In this document: piece after piece, positions 55,537-64,000 of the stretch
How the letters are laid out: each line of letters begins with the position of its first letter
Position numbering within the stretch: the first letter of the stretch is position 1
Assembly: GCA_030549495.1 (NCBI GenBank)
Contig: JAUIRK010000293.1
Location: 186,001 to 250,000 of the forward strand
Direction: 5' to 3'
Source of the DNA: Nectonema munidae
Lineage: Eukaryota; Nematomorpha; Nectonematoida; Nectonematidae
Length of the DNA stretch: 64,000 bases
Position numbers and translations under genes: made by a program
Notes under the pieces: generated by a model
What the model saw: the letters and a program-made list of their open reading frames with translations, nothing else
Told to the model about the DNA's origin: nothing
The model's database searches: none

Positions 55537-57253
55537 CAGTAAAACATCAATATCTCGAACATGGGATATCTCGAAGCCCCTTTTATGTCGAAGTGAATAG
55601 CCAGTACGGAATTTATCCTCTATATTATAAATGAAAATAAGTTCTGTTATCTCGAATACGGTTATCTCGAAACAAATTTATGGTCCCGAACTCAAATTTT
55701 ACCCCGGTTATCTCGAAATAAAATCTTTTTTTGCTAAACTTATCTCTTTTTTCAATCTCACTACTTAGAGGACATCACACCATCATGTATAATTAAATAT
55801 CCTATAATACTTGCACTAGCATTACGAACTGTTTTATTCGTTTATTGAGAGATCACTTGTTGTTGACTGATTGATTTGAAATTAAGACAGCTTACAAAAT
55901 AAAAGAAAGCACGCATAAACACACGTTGCATAATGTTAGTAATATAATTTTGCGTGACATGTTTGAAATGGTTCACAAAAGAAAGGGAAGAAAATACACC
56001 AGTTTCTGGTCCACTTTTAATTGCTAAAGCGCAAAGTTTTGCTTCACAGCTTGGTGAAAATTTCAAATGTACAAATGGGTGGCTCGAACGTTGGAGGGCC
56101 ATAATATTACATTTAGACGATTGTGTGGAGAATCAAAAAGTGTGAATGAAAATACAGCTGTTAACAAAGCGTGGTCATCTACTCTACAGACAATTTTAGA
56201 AGAATACAATCCCTGTCACATTTTTAATGCTGATGAAACTGGGTTATTTTTTCGATTATTACCTGAAAAAATCCTTGAGTTCAAAGGGTCAAAATGTCAT
56301 AGTGGTAAAAAATCTAAAGAGAGGCTAACTGTTTTAGTTTGTGTTAATATGTTGGTTTAAGAAAAATTGTCTCTTCTTGTTATTGGAAAATCAAAGAATC
56401 TACAATGTTTCAAAAACTCTTCCTACTTCTTACTACGCAAACAGAAAGGCATGGATTACAAGCGAAATTTTTACTGCTTGGTTGAAAAAACTTGTCAAAA
56501 AGTTTTTTAATCAAAAAAGAAAAGTCAAGATTTTTCTGATAGTGGGAAGGAAGACATAGATGTCATCCATTTAGAACCGTCTCATTCATGCTTGGCAATT
56601 GAAGATTATGCTCGAATCGATGAGAATCTCATGACTGCTGAATCCAACACAGACAAAGACATTGTGGAAAAAATCATTGAGGAAAGAAAATTAGAAATGG
56701 GAGAAAACGAAGAGAATGAAGAAGGTGAAGAAGATAATGGTGTTGATGAAGGATTAGATTTATCGAAGAAAAAGCCTACATTATCACAAGTTAACGATGC
56801 AATGGAAATCATTCAAAACTGGATTGAAATGTCTGAGAATATGGAAGATATTATACCAAGCTATCAGAAGATCCTCCATCGAATAATGTCTGTTGAAGTG
56901 GAGGCATTTAAGCTCAAACAAAGTCACATCACCAATTTTTTTTACTGGTTGTGGAAGTAATCGCACTATTTAAAATTGTATCATCATGAAAAACATGAGC
57001 TTTAAACACTTTATATATTCAAAATTAAAAATAATTTTAAAATTTTGGTATCATTAAATTTGTTTTTTTAAATATATTTCATAAAAAAAATTAAAAAATT
57101 TTCTCAAAACTTTTTTTTCTCAAAGATTTTTCTCATTACAAATTGATGTTTTGCTTCAAGAGAAAAATACTTCAAATACTGATATGTCGAACACCCGGAT
57201 ATCTCGAAGTATTTTGTTAGTCCCTTGAAGTTCGAGATACCGAGGTTTTACTG
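55537..57253 (+). mobile_element. Tigger/pogo transposon (1717 bp) with TA duplication
   Basis: Left end CAGTAAAACATCAATATCTC and right end (inverted) CAGTAAAACCTCGGTATCTC form the terminal inverted repeat, flanked by TA at 55535-55536 and 57254-57255. The motif TATCTCGAA recurs about five times in the left 200 bp and twice near the right end, the usual subterminal pattern of this family. It encodes a broken DDE_1 transposase at 55959-56965. Confidence 0.92.
55954..56967 (+). pseudogene. Tigger/pogo DDE_1 transposase (internally deleted)
   Basis: Segments in order: CENP-B-type DNA-binding helices (LKWFTKEREENTPVSGPLL, AKAQSFASQLGE, FKCTNGWLERW; 55959-56100), a shifted frame with FRRLCGESKSVNENTA and FNADETGLFFRLLPEK (first catalytic Asp, about 56230), KSKERLTVLVCVN (to 56360), further shifted FKNSSYF and WLKKLVKKF, KVKIFLIV, and then an abrupt jump near 56545 to the acidic C-terminal region EENEEGEEDNG and KKPTLSQVNDAMEIIQNW, ending near 56957. 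The second and third catalytic residues (VDNCxAHP and the following block) are deleted, and the N-terminal HTH_psq/CENP-B_N helix is not recognisable. Non-functional. Confidence 0.85.
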
Positions 57254-57255
57254 TA

Positions 57256-59654
57256 GTTAGAAAAACATAAATTTGACCAATCTTTGGAAAGATCATTTAT
57301 TTCGCAATTTAGTGTAAAGCTCCCTACTGTTTCTCCGGGTAGATTTGAAGTAGTGCTGTGATGCACAGTGGTAGAGATGTTTGATTAGTGCTGTCTCTTC
57401 GTGTTTCTGAATTATATACTTTATGTAAATGTATTATGATCGCATATAATTGAAAATTCGTTGCGCAGATTACGTTTATTTCAAATACACGTAAGCCTGA
57501 ATGTTGTTGTTTTGATAAATATATGTGATAATGGGTATATTGATTGACACATTTCATTTGCAATCTTTGGTGTGTGTATTAAGGAGTGAAAATGTTAGGT
57601 AATTATATTTTACATGTACTTTTAACATTTTAATTTTAGAATAACATTTGGTAATTATTGTAATTTATGAGTGGCATTTAGCGTTCTGGTGTAGGAAGAA
57701 TAATTTAACACTTCGACCCATCTATTTATAATTTTGCTATTCCGACCCTTGCTGTTTATGATATTCTTTTGTAAAATTCTACTTATCTAGTGAAAAAGTA
57801 ACAACGCTTGACAAAAATTTCTTACGTTTATAGAACAATATAAAATATACTCGTACTTGGCCAGCCTGTCATTTTCCGGAATTTAAAATATAATGAGGTA
57901 CTTATTAAAAATTTAAAATCTAAAATGATTTTATTGTTAATTCACTTGTTAGCTACAACTTACATTTTTCGTATTTCCATAAAATATGTTTGCGCATAAT
58001 GATGTATGCTTACTTTATGGCAACGATAAAACATGAAAGAGTAAAATAAATAAGCTCATTGGAAATTGAAGACATTCATAATGTGGGAGGTTTGCCAATT
58101 TTGGTTTGACAAGATTGGCAATCATAAAGGGTATAAACTTTGTGATATCTCTTTTTTTTCGCTGCTTCTTTTACTGAAAACACTTTTCATGAAAGCCATT
58201 CTTGTGTTCCTGGACAAAACGTACGAAACCAAACGACTGGAATTAAAACGTCTTAAAATGAATTTTCGAAAAAATGAATTTGTTATTTGGATCATTCGGA
58301 TATATATTTTAAGCATAGGATTTTATAAATTTACGTTTATTGGCATGCAAACTATCTTCCTAACTTACTAAGTAATTCTATCCACTTTTAAATATTCATA
58401 GTTAGAAAGGGTCGTACTGAGAAGCCTCAACCGATTGGCCAGTTTTATTAGACATTTTATTTTCACTTTGCAAACTTTTAGAACCCTGAATTATTCGCTG
58501 TTTGAACTTAGTTAAAGATAAGGTTTAGATATAGTTTGAGGAAAAGTAGTGTTTTGAACAATTTTTGGAAAAACCAGTTCTGATCCTCTAAGATTTGACA
58601 TAGTTAAAAAGGGGGAATATTAGGTAACTAAACCTGACAAAGGAAAAAAGAAAAGTTTTTGAAAGTATTTTTATTCCAATTGTGTGCACGAAGGCATAAT
58701 TAATAACTTTTCAAATAATTTGAATGCGCCTTGTACATCGGCCAAAAGTAACAAGAAAAATTCTGGCACTAGGAAAAATCAAATTTGGAAAAAATTCCCT
58801 TTAGAAAATCTCTTCTGTAATTATTTTTATGAATTTATAATTTTTATTTTTAGTTAAATTTAGTTAGTTATTATGTGAAATGTAGAGTAGATAAATTAAG
58901 ACATTACTCGCAATAGCAAATGTTTAAAACTGAAATTAAATGATAAGAATGGATAATTATAAAAGCATTCCTTCAAAAATTATTTCAAAAAGATTTTTGC
59001 CCTAAGGGATTTTTTTCTTAAAACAGTTTTTACATAATGGTATTTCCTAGTGACTAGTAAACTTGGGCATTGTTGTGATGCAAAAATGAAAATAAGACAT
59101 TGTATGTAAATTTCATAGGTCTGTCTTGTTTGGGATGCTCCTTCTTCCCAACCGAAATGTTAAAGCTGAGTTAGTCTAGACTAGAGTCTAGACTAAAGGT
59201 AAACACGTATTTAAGCAAGTTTTCATTGCCTCAAGAATAATAATTGTGCACTGAACACTCTGAAGGGAAGATAGGAAGGGGCTGATTCATTTTGCAGCAT
59301 GAGAAATAATATTTTATCTGGGTCGCGAGACATGTAGGTAACAAAGCAAACAAATGCAGACGCTTCCTTGCTAAAAGCGCCTGTCCAAAAGTAAGGAAGA
59401 AAATTGTGTAGATCATACGAGAACCTCCGTGTCGTAATATTTCAAAAAGCATGCTCATTTCATGTAATAGACTAATTATAATGAACATATTCGTCACCTC
59501 TAAATGTTATGATATTTCCAAGTTTGATTTTGGTCCAATAGTCTACAGTTGTGTACAAGCTGCTACATTTTGTAGTATAGCAAATTCATAAACTCATCCA
59601 GACATGCTTACAAAAGATCACTTTAGTTTTCAAAATTTAAACATGTTATTTTCA
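57256..59654. other. Non-coding stretch
   Basis: No gene supported; open frames up to about 100 codons (58066-58371) show no domain features. AT-rich throughout. Confidence 0.45.
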
Positions 59655-59872
59655 AATCATGGACATTTATTTATTAAAAAAACAAAAAAAAATGGATTAC
59701 TTATTTTGGCAAAAGGTACAATACTCTTTTTTACTCGATGATCGGGACAAATTGCAGCATCACAAACGTTGCAAGCGCTTCGACAAGACTTTCTACAGTA
59801 CTTACATGGCTTTGAATAATTTGTCGGTTTTCTTTTGTAACTTTTAGAAGTTGTTTCTATATATCCTACCAT
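59655..59872 (-). pseudogene. Cysteine-rich C-terminal fragment, piggyBac-type (tentative)
   Basis: A 71-codon minus-strand frame contains CKYCRKSCRSACNVCDAAICPDH within residues ~23-45, a CxxC...CxxC...CxxH cross-brace-like pattern preceded by basic residues. piggyBac transposases commonly end in such a cysteine-rich domain (C..C......C..C...C..H), which binds the transposon ends. No other transposase part is adjacent, and a different zinc-binding protein is possible. The ~25 residues after the cysteines look like non-coding read-through. Confidence 0.4.
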
Positions 59873-60060
59873 TTGTTAGTCCTGCTTCCTTTATCCCTTT
59901 TCTCAAACTTTGTTTTTAAATCCTCCTTGATGAAAAACCAAAAGCGATTTGAAAGGATAAATTTTTTAGAAAATTTCTTCTACTTTCAGAGTAGTCATTT
60001 TTTTCATCAAAATAAAAGCATTATAATTTATTAGTACAGGCCATCTATTAGCAAATCAAC
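59873..60060. other. Non-coding spacer
   Basis: Short AT-rich spacer, no feature seen. Confidence 0.5.
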
Positions 60061-60068
60061 CCCATACC

Positions 60069-60384
60069 CAGTGCCCGCGCTACCTATATAATTTTGGGGC
60101 ACGTGCCCCCCCCCCTTGTATTAATCTTTACCCCCCCCCCCCCCTAAAATTTTTGGTTTTGCCCCATGCACTTTTTAAAGGAAAAATAAATAAGCAAAAA
60201 TTGTACACAATAATCTTATATAAATGCTGGTGTATGTGTATGTATAATATGAGATTTCTATAGGTTTTTATACAGAAGTACTTCATGCTTTTCAGCAAAG
60301 TAATATAGGAAATAAATTTTTTGCAAATGTGTTTCTTTGCCCCATTTCAGCCCCCTTTGAAATTTTGCTTTAGCGCGGGCACTG
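60069..60384. mobile_element. hAT-type MITE (316 bp) with poly-C tracts
   Basis: Perfect 14-bp terminal inverted repeat CAGTGCCCGCGCTA, flanked by a perfect 8-bp duplication CCCATACC at 60061-60068 and 60385-60392. Two C runs of more than ten bases lie near the left end, and GCCCC motifs recur near the right. No ORF. TSD length and CAGTG start indicate hAT. Confidence 0.88.
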
Positions 60385-60579
60385 CCCATACCTACCTTGA
60401 TTATATTCCAATATTATTTTAGGCTTTTTATCTCGTCTTTCCACAACAAAATAATTATTCGATAAATCAAAAGCATGTACAATTTATTTTTGTTTTTCAG
60501 AAATTCCGCACATTCTTACATCCTAATAAGTCCTAAGATACGCATGGTAAAAAGTAAAAATATATTAAATTTAAAATAT

Positions 60580-61040
60580 GAAAAAATGTTTTTGATATCT
60601 TTTTTAGGTATAGATCACAAATACGATTAGCACTTTCTTATACTTTTTCACAGTATATGACCAAAAATCAGTCAACAAATGATATCAGCATGGCCGATTT
60701 ACTATAAAAAAAAAAGTATATATTTAATTATTAAAAGTATATTTTCATAAAAAAATTCGTAAACTGAAGAAATGAAATCAGTATGGTCAATTTGGTATAA
60801 AAAATTAATTTTATTTAACATTTGGATAGATGTATTTGGAGAGAGGTTTTAGAAGTTAACCGCCTATAATTATTTTACACTTTCAGATATTTTGACAACC
60901 TTGTTGAGAAAATTTAACTCAGAAATGAAATTGCCATGGTCAATTTAGTATAAAAAATATATTTTTATTAAATTTAAATAATTTTTTAACCACAATTTTC
61001 AGATGAGTGAAGCAAATTTGATTAACACATAAATGTAACT
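60580..61040 (-). repeat. Diverged copy of the ~150-bp satellite, inverted
   Basis: Blocks such as GAAATGAAATCAGTATGGTC, TTTGGTATAAAAA and TTTTAGAAGTTAACCGC are the reverse complement of the units at 38745-39835; about three decayed units are present. They run into the palindromic cap at 61041-61430. Confidence 0.7.
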
Positions 61041-61430
61041 TAATTTAAAATGTGAATGAATGTATTCGTAAGCATTTTTATCATTAATCAAAATTTTGAT
61101 TGACATTTCTTTCAAGGTTGCCATGCTTATTCAAAAAATATGTATTCCAATACATACTATTTTTACTTCTAAATTATCTTTTTTAGTTCTAAATTGTCTT
61201 TTTCCTATTCTAATTTTTCTCTTAAAATTGAAAAAAACAGTCTAGGATTTAAATAAACAAATTGGAATTTAAAAAAGTCAAATTAGAATTGAAAAGACAA
61301 TTTAGAAGTAAAAATAGTATATATTGGAATACATATTTTTTGAATAAGCATGGCAACCTTGAAAGAAATGTCAATCAAAATTTTGATTAATGATAAAAAT
61401 ACTTACGAAAACATTCATTCAAATTTTAAA
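61041..61430. repeat. Large palindrome (~390 bp) capping the satellite
   Basis: Arms of about 160 bp each meet near 61235. GGTTGCCATGCTTATTCAAA in the left arm pairs with TTTGAATAAGCATGGCAACC in the right; each arm holds AATCAAAATTTTGATT (61086-61101 and 61373-61388). The same CATGGCAAC...AATCAAAATTTTGATT cap precedes the array at 38745. Confidence 0.85.
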
Positions 61431-61717
61431 TTGAACTTTCTGTTACGTTTTTGACATATAACAAATCACAAACAGATCAATGAAAAGCATGCGAGATGCA
61501 GAAAATGTGTTCTATGTTAGACAATGACTTGAATTTTTTCATTATAGAATCACCATCTGTAATTGCATCGATAACATCATTTTCAAGTTTTATGCCAAAG
61601 AGCGCTAAATGGTTTTTTGTTTTATCAAAGGCGAATCAAACACAAGCAAATTATTTTATTGTCACTATAATGAATATTAATATTTAAATATCTTCTGTTT
61701 TTAATCAATGTCGCTTC
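61431..61717. other. Non-coding spacer
   Basis: A 63-codon frame here (61496-61687) has no recognisable feature. Confidence 0.4.
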
Positions 61718-62067
61718 GTCTAAAGCAGTGTTTCTCAAAGTGGTCCCTAGCGCCCACTTGGGGGCGTTAATGAGTAAAAAGTGGCGTTATGAGGCTTGGT
61801 TGTGAATGGAGGGGGGGCGCTGAACGTAAAAAGGGGGCGTTGAAAGAAAATAAATAACAAATCATATAATATAAACTCTCTGTGCTCGTATGAATACTAT
61901 AAAGCTACTGTGTTAGTTGCATCTCATAAAAGGCGACAAATTTTTTACATCTTCATATTTTGTGCTCAATGAAGTAACAACCTAATTCATTCTATATATA
62001 TGTCAATTTTGGTGAAATTTCCTTCACCTCACGAAAAGTTACAACAGCTTGAAATATTGTAAATTTT

Positions 62068-62222
62068 CAACTAATACTATATAGCTTTGGCACGCTTCGC
62101 AACATAGGAAATGCTTCCGAAGCTTTGCCAAGCTATGAATATCGTTAGCTTGGCAAAGCTTCGGAGGCATTTCCTATGCCAAGGAGCAATAGCCAACTAT
62201 ATAGTATTTAAAGTTGGAAAAC
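62068..62222. mobile_element. Foldback repeat inside the hAT element (~155 bp)
   Basis: Inner arms 62106-62134 and 62147-62175 pair at 28 of 29 positions around a 12-base loop; looser pairing continues outward to TTTTCAACT...ATACTATATAG and its inverse. It looks like a small MITE nested in the transposon, upstream of the transposase. Confidence 0.7.
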
Positions 62223-62331
62223 TTTGAAAGCCAATACATTTCTCAAATTTGATTGTAATTTTAGCTCTATAGGAAGTATAAAAATGTAACTTTTGTCTTT
62301 ATTTAAAAAGTTAAGTTTTTTATATAAAAAA

Positions 62332-63916
62332 ATGCATCATAACCAAGTTAATAAAGATGTTTCATACTTTCATGCTTTAAAAAACAAACTGAAAAAAAGA
62401 AAATCCATCGCTTCTCTTATGACAAGCCAAATACAAAAAGCTGAGGATAGGCTTGTTTGTTCTTAAAATATATCCAAACTAATCGCTAAATCAGGAAAAT
62501 CATATTCAATAGGAGAACAGCTTCTTTTACCAGTTGTAGAAGACGTTTTGCGCAGTACATCATACTTCTCCTCATACTATTATTAAATCAATTCCTCTCA
62601 GCGAGGATCTGTTCGAAGAAGAATTGACGAAATGGCCGAAGACATTGAAGAAGCCGTATGTAACATTCTTAAAAAACAAAAATTTGGCTTGCAATTGGAT
62701 GAGTCCACGTTACCAAGCAATGAAGCCCTGCTTTTGGCTTACGCGCGTTTTATTAAAGATAATATAATAGTTGAAGTATTATATAATAGTTCAAGAAATA
62801 CTCTTTGCTAAAGAGTTGGAAACTGATACCCGAGACACCTCTACTTTTTGGCAGTAGAAAAGTTCTTCAAAGAAAGAGATATTCCACTAACAAACATCAT
62901 TGCCTTCGCTACAGATGGCGCCCCGCATTAACGGGAAAACATAGAGGTTTTCTTTCTTATTTGAAAAAAGCAGTGCCACACGTTTTTACAATTCATTGTG
63001 TGATTCATCGCCAGCATTTAGTGGCTAAAAATGTGAGCTCTCGCCTCCTCGATTCACTCAGTACTGTCATTAAATCTGTGAATAAAATAAAGAACCACCC
63101 GCTGAATTCTCGAATGTTGCGTCAAATGTGTACAGACAATGATGAACAATTAAGCGTTTTTTTCCTTATTTGATACTGTCGTCCAATTTTTACAACAAAT
63201 TAATTGCAACGACTTGAGTGATGGTCTCTTGTCACGCAAAAAAAAGACATCGCATATCTTACGGATTTGTTCTGCATATTCAATGATTTGAATGTGCAAT
63301 TACAAGGTGATAATATAACCCTCATCAACGCGAAATCTAAAATCTGTAATTTCATAGATAAATTGTATTTTCTTAGAACAAATATGGGTCGTGGAAATTT
63401 GGTCAGCTTTCCAAGTCTGAAACTAAGTACTGATGACTCTCATATTACAGAAGATCACCTTTTGAATTATTGTGATCATTTTAAATCTCTAAGGAAGGAT
63501 ATGGTCACAAGATACAAGGACTTGATAGATATGGAAATACCTGACTGGGTTTTAAATCCATTCACTTACGATTGCTCAAATGAAACTAATTTTTTGCTTC
63601 AAGATGAGCTAATTGCGGTGAAAAATAACTTCGAGTTAAAGCTTCTTTTCAAAAAATCGTATGCTGATTTTTGGTTACAGAGAGAAATCGCTGATATAGA
63701 TATACAAATTTATGGGATAGAATTTAAATTTACTTTCTTGCTTTTCCATCCACTCATATGGCCGAACGTGGATTCAGCGCAGTTTCCAAACTTTTAACCA
63801 ATCAAAGAAATCGTCTTCAAATTGCAAAAAGAGGTGATTTGAGAATTAATTTAAGTAACTTTGATTCCAGAGTAAATGAAATCGTGCAAAAACATCATTT
63901 TCATCCCTCCCATTAA
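62332..63916 (+). pseudogene. hAT (ZBED5/Buster-like) transposase, decayed
   Basis: Segments in several frames: MHHNQVNKDVSYFHALKNK and SIASLMTSQIQKAEDR, SYSIGEQLLLPVVEDVL, MAEDIEEAVCNILKKQKFGLQLDESTLPSNEALLLAYARFI (first Asp in LDEST, about 62700), FFKERDIPLTNIIAFATDGAPH (second Asp, about 62915), HVFTIHCVIHRQHLVAKNVSSRL (CxxHR), DLFCIFNDLNVQLQGDN (LADIF-type helix), a 176-codon block at 63267-63797, and, shifted, HMAERGFSAVSKLLTNQRNRL and RGDLRINLSN to about 63916 (hAT dimerisation domain). Order and spacing match full-length ZBED5/FAM200-type transposases of about 600 residues. At least five frameshifts or stops, so non-functional. The N-terminal BED finger was not seen. Confidence 0.82.
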
Positions 63917-64000
63917 AATCATTTTATGAGAAATCAATATATTGTAAATATGGAAAAATATGGATTTTTTGAATTTTTGACTTAATAAATTTTTTCAATT

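Larger units (their letters stand above)
61726..64000 (+). mobile_element. hAT (Buster/ZBED5-like) transposon, right end outside window
   Basis: Starts CAGTGTTTCTCAAAGTGG, the usual terminus of ZBED5-type hAT elements, preceded by GTCTAAAG (61718-61725), which fits nnnTAnnn as a target site; the second copy should lie past 64000. Transposase remnants fill 62330-63916. A foldback repeat is inserted at 62068-62222. Confidence 0.72.

Noticed and set aside
58066-58371. 101-codon plus-strand frame with hydrophobic segments
   Set aside because: Open on both strands, no family signal; hydrophobicity follows from T-rich sequence.

Overview
The window is AT-rich, gene-poor, eukaryotic-type DNA from an invertebrate, possibly an arthropod; the sequence alone does not fix the species. 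Reasons: long non-coding stretches, a 277-bp uninterrupted (AC)n tract, exon-like reading frames bounded by GT/AG signals, and a dense mix of animal-type transposons: hAT, piggyBac, Tigger/pogo, IS630-Tc1-mariner type, MULE, PIF/Harbinger-like MITEs, Jockey/CR1-type LINEs, SINEs and Ty3 LTR elements. No bacterial operon, rRNA gene, functional tRNA gene or CRISPR array was found.

Layout. 0-22 kb is mostly non-coding, with small elements that keep their target-site duplications (TSDs): a hAT MITE (485-976), a Harbinger-like MITE (8630-8789), a deleted hAT copy with transposase C-terminus (9513-10235), a piggyBac-type MITE (16697-16825), a foldback repeat (18130-18484), the giant (AC)n tract (18978-19254) and a retroposon made of a chain of hairpins with a CAA tail (19687-20035). 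22.3-28.1 kb is a LINE reverse-transcriptase copy split by a young Ty3 element (24082-28087). 31.5-38.7 kb is a cluster: a tRNA-type SINE, a broken Ty3-type relic, a LINE endonuclease scrap, a hAT-like transposase relic, then a GC-rich block holding an unrecognised 212-codon gene between inverted repeats, with a heat-shock-type promoter signature facing it.

38.7-46.9 kb has a ~150-bp tandem array, a piggyBac relic, and the best candidate host coding sequence, one phase-symmetric exon for a ubiquitin-like fold (41640-41849, minus). 46956-50413 is an IS630-type transposon with tandem TTACGTC-bearing ends, invaded by a very AT-rich, C-poor FLYWCH/MULE-like relic. 52-64 kb holds three hAT elements or MITEs with recognisable TSDs, a piggyBac transposase relic, a Tigger element with TA duplications, a second copy of the ~150-bp satellite in opposite orientation next to a large palindrome, and a hAT (Buster/ZBED5-like) transposase relic running off the right edge.

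Almost all recognisable proteins are transposon products and nearly all are broken, so the window reads as a transposon graveyard with several young insertions. The most unusual items are the GC-rich inverted-repeat block at 36.9-38.1 kb, the hairpin-chain retroposon at 19.7-20.0 kb, the C-poor MULE-like insert at 47.3-49.2 kb, and the paired satellite arrays at 38.8-39.8 and 60.6-61.4 kb.
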